Notes: a model not told the origin generated them from the letters alone. A DNA stretch of 64,000 nucleotides from Oscillospiraceae bacterium (GCA_009783555.1 WRDH01000003.1:1-64000), one strand, 5' to 3'. Positions 32,539 to 41,541 are shown, numbered from the stretch's first letter. Made by a program: numbers and translations.

Positions 32539-33789
32539 ATGGTCCTGCGAAAAATATACTTGGAACGATTAAAAAAATGGCGAGAGAAGCAACTGATTAA
32601 AGTAATCAGCGGTGTACGCCGTTGTGGAAAGTCGACACTGCTTGCACAATACATCGATTACTTGTTGTCCGAAGGTATAGGAAATGAGCAAATCGTATCG
32701 GTCAATCTTGAGGATGTTGAGTATGAGCATCTCTTAAACTACAAAGCGTTGTATGACTATATAAAAGAACGGCTCTGTAAGGATAGATATACTTATGTAT
32801 TTATAGATGAAATACAACAATGTAGTAGTTTTGAAAAAGCTGTAGACAGCCTGTTCATAAAAGACAAAGTCGATGTGTATATTACCGGTTCAAATGCATA
32901 TCTGCTCTCAGGCGAACTTGCAACGCTTTTATCGGGTAGATACATAGAAATCAACATGTTGCCGTTATCGTTTTTAGAGCATATGGATTTTTTAAATTGG
33001 GAGGATTCTTTCCTTCCGGCATATCTTCCCATGCCGCTTGGTCCGAATCTTAGAGCGGAGTTTGATATTTACTTACGTTATGGTTCCTTCCCATATGTGA
33101 GTCAGCTTGAAAGAGACGATGCAGTCATTAAAACATATATTGACGGCATCTACTCGACAATACTTATTAAAGATGTAGCAATGCGTGAGGGTATATCCGA
33201 TATATCCGTCCTTGAGGGTGTGGTGAAATTTCTTTGCAATAATATAGGAAGTCCGGTTTCAATAAAAAAAGTCAGTGATACCATCAACTCAAGCGGTCGC
33301 AATATCTCAGTTAACACGGTCGAAAAATATGTTAGAGCACTCACAGACAGCTTCATTTTCTACAAAGCCGACAGATTTGATATAAAAGGGCGGCAGCACT
33401 TGAAAACCCTAGGTAAATACTATCTTGTGGATACCGGTCTTAGAAATATGCTGTTATCCGGTTCGTCACCGGATCTTGGACATCAGTTGGAGAATATCGT
33501 ATATTTAGAGCTTTTACGCCGGGGAAATAGAGTTAATATAGGAAAGCTTGCAGAAAAAGAAGTGGATTTTGTTTCAAATAATGTTGACGGTATTTGTTAT
33601 TACCAGGTAGCGGCAACTGTGATGGATGAAAACACACTTGACAGGGAGTTGGCACCTCTGCGAAAGATACCGGATCACCACCCTAAATATTTACTGACAC
33701 TGGATGATATAATTACGAATGCCAATCACGACGGTATCCGCCAAATAAATGTTTTGAACTGGCTGCTTTTTAATAATGATGCAGGGTGA
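32539..33789 (+). CDS. AAA_14/DUF4143 ATPase lacking the nuclease lysine
   Basis: The start is ATG 32,539 (MVLRKIYLERLKKWREKQLIKVISGVRRCGKSTLL), placed downstream of the promoter. The 416-residue protein has Walker A GVRRCGKS (25-32) and Walker B YVFIDEIQQC. The sensor YITGSNAYLLSGELATLLSGRYIEI and the DUF4143 region FYKADRFDIKGRQHLKTLGKYYLVDTGLRN follow. In the nuclease-like tail the acidic part is kept (KEVDFV) but the E-x-K position reads YYQVAA, so cleavage is unlikely. This QVA form is usual in this subfamily. Confidence 0.9.
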   Translation: MVLRKIYLERLKKWREKQLIKVISGVRRCGKSTLLAQYIDYLLSEGIGNEQIVSVNLEDVEYEHLLNYKALYDYIKERLCKDRYTYVFIDEIQQCSSFEKAVDSLFIKDKVDVYITGSNAYLLSGELATLLSGRYIEINMLPLSFLEHMDFLNWEDSFLPAYLPMPLGPNLRAEFDIYLRYGSFPYVSQLERDDAVIKTYIDGIYSTILIKDVAMREGISDISVLEGVVKFLCNNIGSPVSIKKVSDTINSSGRNISVNTVEKYVRALTDSFIFYKADRFDIKGRQHLKTLGKYYLVDTGLRNMLLSGSSPDLGHQLENIVYLELLRRGNRVNIGKLAEKEVDFVSNNVDGICYYQVAATVMDENTLDRELAPLRKIPDHHPKYLLTLDDIITNANHDGIRQINVLNWLLFNNDAG

Positions 33790-33798
33790 GGATTGACT

Positions 33799-33861
33799 CT
33801 CTATTTTGTTAGCTCAATACCCTCTATTATGTTGACAATATGCCCTCTATTATGTTACACT
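33799..33861 (+). promoter_or_regulatory. Promoter with three 23-bp-spaced direct repeats
   Basis: The 12-mer CTCTATT(T/A)TGTT starts at 33,799, 33,822 and 33,845, exactly 23 bp apart each time. TTGACA (33,832-33,837) and TACACT (33,856-33,861), spacer 18, form the promoter of the next ATPase gene. The last two repeats flank and touch the promoter boxes. Confidence 0.75.
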
Positions 33862-33902
33862 CTGTATTGTTGGTCATTAACACTGATGAACGGAGACAAG
33901 AT

Positions 33903-35195
33903 ATGACACTGCGTAACAGTAACTACAAAGATCGTCTTCTGGATGGGCTGCTTGAAAAGCATCTTCGAGCTTTTGGCGCGATTGAAATCGTAGGGAGCAT
34001 GTGGTCCGGAAAAACATGGATGGCGGAAGCCCACGCTGTGAGCAAAATAAATTTATCAACCAAGGGAATCAGAACGCTCATTGAAGCAGATCCAAGCCTG
34101 GCTTTTGACGGCGGTAGACCTCATTTGATAGATGAATGGCAAGAGATTCCATCGTTGTGGGATGAAACACGTCTGGCAGTCGACACTGCTGCCGGCGAGC
34201 GCGGCATGTTTATTCTGACAGGTTCATCAACGCCAAATAAAGAAGAAACCATTCATAGCGGAACGGGACGTATATCTCGCATACACCTCAGACCTATGAG
34301 CCTTTATGAAACCGGAGATTCTGACGGTTCGGTATCGCTTAGCGGATTGTTTGATGGCAACTTTAACAATGCACGAGTAAAAACAGACCTACGCAACATT
34401 GCTGATCTGATATGTAAAGGTGGATGGCCGGGGGCTTTGTACCTAAAGTCGGTCGATGCAAAGTTAATTCCAAACCAGTATCTTGATACATTTTTATCTT
34501 CAATAGGAAGCAAGAGCGGAGCAAATGAATATAAACTGAGGCGTTTTCTGTCATCTTTGGCAAGGAATATCGGACAGGCGGTGACCTATCAGACGATTGC
34601 GAGCGATATCGTTGAAGGAAACATTGATAATAAAAACGAATTTGCATCAAGACAGCAAATAGAAGCGTTTATTACTGCATTCAAGGAGCGATTCATTATT
34701 GAGGATTTATCCGGGTGGGATGCTCCTATACGCGCAAAATCGCGGGTACGGTTGAAACCAAAACGCAGTTTTGTCGACCCTTCGCTGACGGCGGCACTAC
34801 TTGGTGCGGATAAAGACCGTTTGCTTCAGGATGGCCAATTGTTTGGTAAGTTGTTTGAGGAATTATGTATAAGGGATTTGAAGATATATGCTTCCTGTAT
34901 GGACACAGCGTTGCCGGATTCAGTCAAATACTACAGGGATTCCGACAATCTCGAAGTCGATGCTATTGTTGAGCTCAGAGATGGGCGATGGGCCGGAATC
35001 GAAATAAAGTTGAGCGAGAATAAAGTGATGGAAGGGGTCAACAACCTTCTACGGCTTAAAACCAAGATAGCATTAAACCCAATGGCGCGAAATCCTGAAC
35101 CTGCATTCCTGGCGGTGATGGTCGGCAAGGCAGAGTTTTGCAGAAGGACGCCTGAGGGTATATATGTGATTCCATGCACATCATTAACAGCATGA
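33903..35195 (+). CDS. AAA_14/DUF4143 ATPase with PD-(D/E)XK-like tail
   Basis: The start is ATG 33,903 after CGGAGA; codons upstream in frame overlap the promoter. The 430-residue protein has a variant Walker A GSMWSGKT (31-38), Walker B HLIDEWQEIP and MFILTGSSTP. The RPMSLYETGDSDGSVSL segment is shared with the protein at 728. The tail keeps KYYRDSDNLEVDAIVELRDGRWAGIEIKL, so the D...E-x-K nuclease-like residues are present. It is the closest relative of the first ATPase in the window, although the two lie 33 kb apart. Confidence 0.87.
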   Translation: MTLRNSNYKDRLLDGLLEKHLRAFGAIEIVGSMWSGKTWMAEAHAVSKINLSTKGIRTLIEADPSLAFDGGRPHLIDEWQEIPSLWDETRLAVDTAAGERGMFILTGSSTPNKEETIHSGTGRISRIHLRPMSLYETGDSDGSVSLSGLFDGNFNNARVKTDLRNIADLICKGGWPGALYLKSVDAKLIPNQYLDTFLSSIGSKSGANEYKLRRFLSSLARNIGQAVTYQTIASDIVEGNIDNKNEFASRQQIEAFITAFKERFIIEDLSGWDAPIRAKSRVRLKPKRSFVDPSLTAALLGADKDRLLQDGQLFGKLFEELCIRDLKIYASCMDTALPDSVKYYRDSDNLEVDAIVELRDGRWAGIEIKLSENKVMEGVNNLLRLKTKIALNPMARNPEPAFLAVMVGKAEFCRRTPEGIYVIPCTSLTA

Positions 35196-35242
35196 CACCG
35201 AGGATTATGATGGTGGCAACTGTAAGTAGCGAGTGATGCAGA

Positions 35243-35294
35243 CAACTTGCGGATTCGTGATAATATTGCCATATTCAACTTGCGCTTTCGTGAT
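35243..35294. repeat. Paired direct repeat CAACTTGCGnnTTCGTGAT
   Basis: The 19-bp motif occurs at 35,243-35,261 and again at 35,276-35,294, 33 bp (about three helical turns) apart, between the ATPase gene and the GGDEF gene ends. The TTCGTGAT part resembles the repeats at 30,366-30,447. Confidence 0.55.
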
Positions 35295-35322
35295 TTCCAT
35301 GATAGGAAGACAAGCGGACGGT

Positions 35323-36237
35323 TCATCTGTCCTCTGTATATTGTCTTACGCAGTTGCGGCCGGCTTCTTTTGCAGCGTACATAGCTTTGTCGGCTTTGGC
35401 GATCATGTCCGGGATCGTATCGGTTACATTGGGTATCAGCGAATGAACGCCCACGGAAATGGTGACTTTACCGGCTGTGCCGTCCTCGCATCGGAACACC
35501 AGAGTCTCGATGGCTTTGCGTATTTGTTCAGCGACCAGCATTGCGCCGTCCATGTCTGCTCCCGGCAGCAGCACACAGAACTCTTCGCCGCCAAAACGAG
35601 CGGCAAAGTCTCCCGCACGCTGTAAGGTCGCAACAATTGTTTCTGCAATCATTTGCAACACCGTATCTCCTTGCAAATGACCGTATTTATCGTTGTATAC
35701 TTTGAATTTATCAACATCGATCATCAGCAGACTGAGCGGAATGTTTTCGCGGATAGACCTGCCCCATTCGGAAATAAGCTGCTGATCCAGGCTGCGTCTA
35801 TTTGGTATCTGCGTCAGTTGATCCAGATTGCTCAGCAGCTCAATTGTGCGTATTTGATTTACTATTTGAATTTGGTTTTTTACCCGTAAATGAACGATAC
35901 CCGGACTGAAAGGCTTGCTTATATAGTCAACCGCGTCCATAGAAAGACCTTTTTCCTCCTCGGTTTTACTATCAAGACCCGTGATGAAAATGACGGGGAT
36001 ATGCCGTGTTTCTGAGTCGCTTTTTAGTATGCCAAGCACTTCATATCCGTCCATTTCCGGCATAAGGATGTCAAGCAGTATAAGGTCGGGCTTTTCTTTA
36101 GACGCTATAGCTATAGCTGTAAGTCCGTCCTTTGCCGTAAATACGATATATTCGTCATGCAATATGCTCCTGAGCATTTTCAAATTCAACAGTTCATCAT
36201 CTACTATCAATATGCTGTTCATTTTTTTAGTATCCAT
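35323..36237 (-). CDS. REC-GGDEF diguanylate cyclase
   Basis: The 304-residue response regulator has a receiver domain with phosphoacceptor D56 (LILLDILMPEMDG), conserved T in VIFITG and K in ISKPF. A GGDEF domain carries the active-site loop GGEEF (216-220), and an inhibitory RxxD site lies five residues upstream (RAGD, 207-210). It should make cyclic di-GMP when phosphorylated and be feedback-inhibited by it. Its ATG immediately follows the TGA of the sensor kinase, so the two are translationally coupled. Its 3' end is duplicated at 32,349-32,437. Confidence 0.93.
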   Translation of the reverse strand: MDTKKMNSILIVDDELLNLKMLRSILHDEYIVFTAKDGLTAIAIASKEKPDLILLDILMPEMDGYEVLGILKSDSETRHIPVIFITGLDSKTEEEKGLSMDAVDYISKPFSPGIVHLRVKNQIQIVNQIRTIELLSNLDQLTQIPNRRSLDQQLISEWGRSIRENIPLSLLMIDVDKFKVYNDKYGHLQGDTVLQMIAETIVATLQRAGDFAARFGGEEFCVLLPGADMDGAMLVAEQIRKAIETLVFRCEDGTAGKVTISVGVHSLIPNVTDTIPDMIAKADKAMYAAKEAGRNCVRQYTEDR

Positions 36238-39200
36238 TCAACTCTGCTCCTCCAATTTTCGTATCATATCATTAAGGGTTTTTTCCGCAGTTAGGAAATC
36301 GTAGTTCTCTATTTGTTTAACCAGTGTTTCGCATCCTTCTACCCGATATAATTCATCAATATAATCCAAACATTCTGAGTTATTGCTGTTTAGTAACGGC
36401 TTTAGTTTCTCAAACAGGTCCATCACTTCTGTTTGATTGAGCATATCTTCATTTTTGACTGATTTGCCTTCATACTCAAACAGTGGTTCGAAATCCCTGA
36501 GAACTGCTTCGAGCTCCTCGTCAAGGCGGTCTATATGCCGCTTTTCGACGTCTTTTTTACCGTCAGCCAAATGACGTTCTATCTCTACCGCGATGTCGTG
36601 CAACCCCGGACGTCCAATTAATGCTGCATTGCTCTTTAAAGTATGCGCGAGCAGATGGGCACGCTGGATGTCATTTGTTTCAAGCGCGCCGGTGAATTCG
36701 GCGAACTTACCCTTGTTGCCCACATAAAAATCACGTTTTAGCATATTCAAAAATTCGTTATTTGTTTCATCCGATAGGGTAATATCTTCTTTTAATGCAC
36801 CGGGATTGTCCACCGGCTTAATGTATTTAAGAAGACAAGCCCATAACTCCTGAGATGTGAACGGTTTTCCCATACACTCGTTCATGCCGTTCTTTTTATA
36901 AAGCTCCTGGTCGTTACTCATAACATTCGCTGTTAATGCGACAATCGGGGTACCGACATCCATACGCATAATGGCGGACGCTGTTTCAAGACCGTCCATC
37001 TCAGGCATGTGCATGTCCATAAAAATCAAGTCAAATGGTTTTTCGCCGTTTTCCATCCGGCTTTTTACTTCTTCAAGGCCTTTTTTTCCGTTTTCAACTA
37101 TGACGACTTGCACCCCGATCCGTTTGAGATGCTCCTCAATGACACGCTGGTTCATTCTGTTATCTTCGCAAACAAGTATAGCCGTATCGCTGCTGAACAT
37201 CGGTTTTTCAATATCACCGACACTGTACATTTGAAGTCCCGTGTCATCATCCGCTTCTACAGTATCAAATTTAAGCTTAAAGTCAAATTTGCTGCCTAAG
37301 CCGGGTATGCTTTCCACTTCCAGGTTACCACCCATCAATTCTATTATGTTTTTTGTGATTGGCAGACCCAAGCCGGTGCCGCCGTATTTGCGGGTCGTGC
37401 TTGAATCGGCCTGAGCAAACGGCTTGAAGATTTTTTCCATCTGTTCGGGGGTCATGCCTATCCCGCTGTCGCGGATATCGAAAAGCACCGTGCAGTCGGT
37501 ATCTGTCATTTCCGTTACAGTCGCGGAGACCTTGACCGTTCCGATATGAGTGAATTTAATAGCGTTCGACAGGATATTAACAATGACCTGACGCAGACGG
37601 GTCGGGTCGCCGAGCAGCTTTTTACCGATAAACGGTTCTGTATAAAATTGTAAATGGATGTTCTTTTCCAATGCTTTTGGAGTTATGATTGATTGACAAT
37701 GCTCCAGAATTTCCCCCAAATCGAATGGTACATGCTCAAGATCCATCCTGCCTGATTCAACTTTTGAAATATCCAGAATATCATTGATGATTTGCAAAAG
37801 CCATTTAGAGTTATCTATGATATGGTCAAGACGTTCCTGTGTCTGCGGCGTAATCACGTCACCCTTGGCAAGCTCACTGAAACCTATGATGCTGTTCATG
37901 GGAGTCCGTATTTCGTGGCTCATGTTGGCGAGAAAAATACTTTTTGCTTTGTTGGATGCTTCTGCTTCCTCCACAGCATGCTCAAGTTCGATCATTACCC
38001 GCTTCTGCTCACTAACAGCTATATTTAACTCTGCGGTACGTTTCTGCACAAGTGCTTCCATCCGTGCTCCTTCATTACGGTTTCTGCGATGGAGTAAAAT
38101 CATAATGACCAATAAACTCAAAGCAATGCTTATGGCGAAGACTATCGGTAGACGTGCCTGTGCCAATGCGACACGATAATCGTATGTTCTGCGTGACCAC
38201 TGTGCCGAAATGCTTTGCGTGTCAATCAGTTGAAGTGCTTTATCTATGATGGAGCATAAAATCGCTTCATCCCTGTGGAATGCGAAAGTGGATTCAAATG
38301 TGTGCTCGAAAACGATATTTGCTTTAAAACCCGGCTCCTCATGGAAGTTTGTTTGCAAAAGAACCATGTTCTCGCTACCCATAAGCATATCGATTTCGCC
38401 TTTGCTGAAAGCTTCAAAAGCATTAGTTACAGTTGGATACCATTCTATATACCTGTGGTCGGGAAACCAAGTCAAAAACAGGTCTGCGTATGCAGAGTTC
38501 TCAATTAATCCGATTTTCTCCCGCATGATGTCGGTAAAATCGATGTTGGGAGTTTCTGTTCCGGAAATAAGAGTGGCACGGCTTGTCATAACATATGCCG
38601 AGGGCCATATAAAGAGTTCATCACGTTCCGGTGTATGAAGAAGTTCTGTTATCATAAGTGCTTCCTTATATTCCAGCATACGCAGCAATTCAACCATTTC
38701 CGTATTCGCTGCGTTGTACACTTCAAATGAAAGCCCGGTCAGGTTTCCTATCCTGCTCAGAACGTCAAAAGCTATCCCTTGCCATTCTCTCTCGTACGTG
38801 TTGTAAAAGCTCAGGGGATAATTATCATATCTGGCAAGAAACGGTATGGCACTGCCTATGTTGTTTTCGATGAAATGACGCTCCGTGAGAGTGAGATTCA
38901 CAAGCAGGCTGTGCCTCAAGTAGTCCTCATAACCCATTTTATACAGTTCGACTAAATGGTAGCTGCTGCTGTGTTCTTCCAAAAGCTTTTGCACAACGTT
39001 GATTAAGATTTCCAAATCCGGATTCCTTGTTGTCATTGAAACCGGAGCGAAAACCAACGGGAACATCACGGAGGTTATTACATTCCCGAATTGATCAAAA
39101 ACCGCTTCGACTCCTCCTTCGGCAAAAAACGCATCTATAACTCTGTTTGCAAGCAGATCATATGCCGCTTCGTAGTTTTCAACAAAAAACGCTTCAAACT

Positions 39201-39765
39201 CATACTCGATTACACCGGTGACCTGATCATGGTTAGTCGTGCCGTCCAGAAACGCGAGGTTTAAAGTTCGTATCGCCGCGATTTCCGATAAAGGCGTGCT
39301 GTCGGCGAGTCGCATAAACTTTAGTGTGCGCTCTGCGATTGTTCCTGTCATGAAGTATCCGCGTTGCCGGCGTTCATACGTTTCCGTCAGTTCGCCAGTA
39401 AAATCGACAGTATGGTTTTCAAGCCCCGCGCTTAAGTAATCCCATTCATGGATTTCAGGTATAAATTGAATTTCAAACAATTCCGTGAGCCACTCGCAGA
39501 GCAACGCAGAAAAGCCGCGGACATCATTGTTTACATCGTAAAATGCCTCGGTGCTCGGAGTCATTCCGTAAATAAAATGAGTCCGCCGGTTTTGCAGCGC
39601 GGTTATACCGGCTATCTCTTCATCGGTAATACCCGGGATGTCATAAAATGAAGTGATGAGCGGCGCATTGTCATTAGTGCCCGGCGGGAGCACGCTCTCG
39701 CAAGACACCATGAAAACTAAAAATAATGCTAAAAAGAGGCATATCGCTCGCCGCATTTGTCGCAT
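36238..39765 (-). CDS. Hybrid sensor histidine kinase with two SBP_bac_3 domains
   Basis: The 1,175-residue protein has an export signal that looks lipoprotein-like (FLVFMVSC, Cys22). Two periplasmic-binding-type modules (about 45-265 and 290-540) follow, then a membrane segment (IVFAISIALSLLVIMILL). A short coiled linker leads to HisKA with H617 (MSHEIRTPMNS), an HATPase with DSGIGM and GGTGLGLPI, a receiver with D917 (LIFMDMHMPEMDG) and a C-terminal HPt with H1041 (HLLAHTLKS). This is an EvgS/BvgS-style phosphorelay. The adjacent REC-GGDEF protein is the likely output. The ligand is unknown; these SBP modules usually bind amino acids or similar small molecules. Confidence 0.93.
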   Translation of the reverse strand: MRQMRRAICLFLALFLVFMVSCESVLPPGTNDNAPLITSFYDIPGITDEEIAGITALQNRRTHFIYGMTPSTEAFYDVNNDVRGFSALLCEWLTELFEIQFIPEIHEWDYLSAGLENHTVDFTGELTETYERRQRGYFMTGTIAERTLKFMRLADSTPLSEIAAIRTLNLAFLDGTTNHDQVTGVIEYEFEAFFVENYEAAYDLLANRVIDAFFAEGGVEAVFDQFGNVITSVMFPLVFAPVSMTTRNPDLEILINVVQKLLEEHSSSYHLVELYKMGYEDYLRHSLLVNLTLTERHFIENNIGSAIPFLARYDNYPLSFYNTYEREWQGIAFDVLSRIGNLTGLSFEVYNAANTEMVELLRMLEYKEALMITELLHTPERDELFIWPSAYVMTSRATLISGTETPNIDFTDIMREKIGLIENSAYADLFLTWFPDHRYIEWYPTVTNAFEAFSKGEIDMLMGSENMVLLQTNFHEEPGFKANIVFEHTFESTFAFHRDEAILCSIIDKALQLIDTQSISAQWSRRTYDYRVALAQARLPIVFAISIALSLLVIMILLHRRNRNEGARMEALVQKRTAELNIAVSEQKRVMIELEHAVEEAEASNKAKSIFLANMSHEIRTPMNSIIGFSELAKGDVITPQTQERLDHIIDNSKWLLQIINDILDISKVESGRMDLEHVPFDLGEILEHCQSIITPKALEKNIHLQFYTEPFIGKKLLGDPTRLRQVIVNILSNAIKFTHIGTVKVSATVTEMTDTDCTVLFDIRDSGIGMTPEQMEKIFKPFAQADSSTTRKYGGTGLGLPITKNIIELMGGNLEVESIPGLGSKFDFKLKFDTVEADDDTGLQMYSVGDIEKPMFSSDTAILVCEDNRMNQRVIEEHLKRIGVQVVIVENGKKGLEEVKSRMENGEKPFDLIFMDMHMPEMDGLETASAIMRMDVGTPIVALTANVMSNDQELYKKNGMNECMGKPFTSQELWACLLKYIKPVDNPGALKEDITLSDETNNEFLNMLKRDFYVGNKGKFAEFTGALETNDIQRAHLLAHTLKSNAALIGRPGLHDIAVEIERHLADGKKDVEKRHIDRLDEELEAVLRDFEPLFEYEGKSVKNEDMLNQTEVMDLFEKLKPLLNSNNSECLDYIDELYRVEGCETLVKQIENYDFLTAEKTLNDMIRKLEEQS

Positions 39766-39963
39766 TTACTGTCCCCCTGTCCGCAATTGAATAAAGTATA
39801 TCGGAATACCGGTTTATTATCAAGTAGTTTAATCAAGTGTCTGATTTTCAATATTAAACTCATAAACCGGAAATATTTACGCACTTTATACAATAAAAAA
39901 ATAGAAATTATGTTGATAAAGGTTCATAATATATGGTAGTATTAAGAGACCGTTTATAAACAT

Positions 39964-39972
39964 TGTTATAAT
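39964..39972 (+). promoter_or_regulatory. Extended -10 promoter
   Basis: TGTTATAAT is a full extended -10 box about 72 bp before the ATG at 40,044. No good -35 is present. The gap 39,766-40,043 separates the divergent kinase and small-protein genes. Confidence 0.5.
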
Positions 39973-40043
39973 TGATAATATAAAGTGGCACTAAAACAGC
40001 TCTTATATGCAGATTTCCATTAGTATAAAGGAGAATATTCTTA

Positions 40044-40406
40044 ATGAAGGATGTACATAAATGGAGAACGGAGCTAAGCAACATTGAGTTCACATTCAAT
40101 GACAGAGGCAGCAACGGTAAAGTATTTTGGCAACGTCGAAAAGAGTTACTGTTGAAAGCCGGTGCGGTGCTAACACCGGATCCGCAGATAAACAAGGACG
40201 GCACGTTAAATTTCTCTGCAAAAGTGGCAAAAACTCTCAGAGCAGACCATACAGATAAAATAGAAAATGGGATAACAACTGAGGACATCATTTTTCCATC
40301 TCCGAATGAGCTTGGCATTTTTCTTCGCTACGGCGGAGAAAACACATGGGAAAGCCTGAAGGATAAATCGGGAAAAAGCTTGCATGACTGGAGTAAAGTT
40401 GAATAA
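40044..40406 (+). CDS. Hypothetical protein
   Basis: The 120-residue protein follows a good AAAGGAG site. It begins KDVHKWRTELSNIEFTFNDRGSNGKVFWQRRKELLLKAG, is basic in its first half, and ends in NELGIFLRYGGENTWESLKDKSGKSLHDWSKVE. I see no signal peptide or membrane segment and do not recognise the family. It lies 46 bp before the second REC-GGDEF gene on the same strand, so the two are probably co-transcribed and it may modulate that protein. Confidence 0.65.
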   Translation: MKDVHKWRTELSNIEFTFNDRGSNGKVFWQRRKELLLKAGAVLTPDPQINKDGTLNFSAKVAKTLRADHTDKIENGITTEDIIFPSPNELGIFLRYGGENTWESLKDKSGKSLHDWSKVE

Positions 40407-40452
40407 ACACATTTTAAAATGGTTTTAATATAGCAGACGGGAGCGATGAGTA

Positions 40453-41376
40453 ATGATTGAAACCCCAAAAGAATTTACTATTTTAATAGTCGATGACGAA
40501 AAAAGTAATCTGGAAGTATTGGCAAGAATACTGTCGCCATTATACAATATCCTGATTGCCCGAAATGGTTCAAGAGCACTGGAGCTGGCAAAACAACATA
40601 CTCCCGATCTCATTTTACTTGATATCATAATGCCTGATATGAGTGGCTTCGATGTTATTACGCAACTGAAAGAAGCAAGCGCAACCGTTAACATCCCGGT
40701 CATTTTCATAACAGGGCTGACCGGCACTGCCGACGAAGAAAAAGGCTTTTTCCTCGGCGCGGTAGACTATATCGCAAAGCCGTTTAATAAAGCTATTGTT
40801 AAAGCCAGAGTTAACACGCACATAAAAATAGTAGACCAAATGCGCACAATTGAGCGTATAGGTCTTATCGATTCGCTTACGAAACTATCAAACCGGCGCG
40901 GTTTTGATGATAGATTCAACGCGGATTGGGGGCGTGCAATCAGAGAGCAAACGCCAATCAGTTATATGCTGATGGATATTGATCACTTCAAAACCTACAA
41001 CGATACGTACGGTCATCATCAAGGGGATGTCGCACTGAGATCATTTGCGGATGCAGCAATGAACACTATTAACCGTTCAGCCGATTTTATAGCGCGTTGG
41101 GGCGGCGAAGAGTTTGTTATCATTTTGGTAAATACAGACGCAGAGGGAGCGGTAGAAGTTGCCGAAAATGTCCGTAAAAACGTAGAGGACATGGTAATAC
41201 TCACAGAAGACGGAAAAGAAACAAGAGTTACAGTCAGCATAGGCGTGAACTCAACAGTACCGAAGCTGCAAACATCACCCGACGATTTCATGGAAAACGC
41301 CGACCAGGCCCTCTACAAAGCAAAAGCATCAGGCAGAAACAGAGTAGAGGTATATAAACGCGGCGGTATGAGGTAG
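40453..41376 (+). CDS. REC-GGDEF diguanylate cyclase
   Basis: The 307-residue protein has a receiver domain (D57 in LILLDIIMPDMSG, VIFITG, IAKPF). The GGDEF domain carries GGEEF at 217-221 and an upstream RxxD inhibitory site (RSAD), so it is a probable active, feedback-inhibited diguanylate cyclase. It shares the layout and linker (QMRTIERIGLIDSLTKLSNRR) with the protein at 35,323, so the two genes are paralogues on opposite sides of the kinase. A terminator follows at 41,398. Confidence 0.93.
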   Translation: MIETPKEFTILIVDDEKSNLEVLARILSPLYNILIARNGSRALELAKQHTPDLILLDIIMPDMSGFDVITQLKEASATVNIPVIFITGLTGTADEEKGFFLGAVDYIAKPFNKAIVKARVNTHIKIVDQMRTIERIGLIDSLTKLSNRRGFDDRFNADWGRAIREQTPISYMLMDIDHFKTYNDTYGHHQGDVALRSFADAAMNTINRSADFIARWGGEEFVIILVNTDAEGAVEVAENVRKNVEDMVILTEDGKETRVTVSIGVNSTVPKLQTSPDDFMENADQALYKAKASGRNRVEVYKRGGMR

Positions 41377-41397
41377 CGGCCGAAATCATACAAAAAG

Positions 41398-41432
41398 AAA
41401 CTCCGCAATAGTTTTCTATCACGGAGTTTTTT
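41398..41432. terminator. Bidirectional terminator
   Basis: AAACTCCG (41,398-41,405) pairs with CGGAGTTT (41,422-41,429) and is followed by TTT on the plus strand. On the minus strand the same stem is followed by TTTCTTTTTG, so it ends both the GGDEF gene and the tRNA-Ser transcript. Confidence 0.75.
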
Positions 41433-41449
41433 CTTCGGAGTTTTTAGTG

Positions 41450-41541
41450 TGGCGGAGAAGAAGGGATTTGAACCCTTGCACGCTGTTACACGCCTACTCC
41501 CTTAGCAGGGGAGCCCCTTATAGCCACTTGGGTACTTCTCC
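41450..41541 (-). tRNA. tRNA-Ser (anticodon GCT)
   Basis: On the minus strand the 7-bp acceptor stem GGAGAAG/CTTCTCC (41,535-41,541 with 41,454-41,460) closes a type II tRNA. The anticodon stem CTCCC/GGGAG encloses loop CTGCTAA, giving anticodon GCT. A long variable arm (GGCGTGTAACAGCGTGC) and T arm (GGGTTCAAATCCC) follow. The gene encodes discriminator G and CCA. It reads codons AGC and AGT. Confidence 0.95.
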
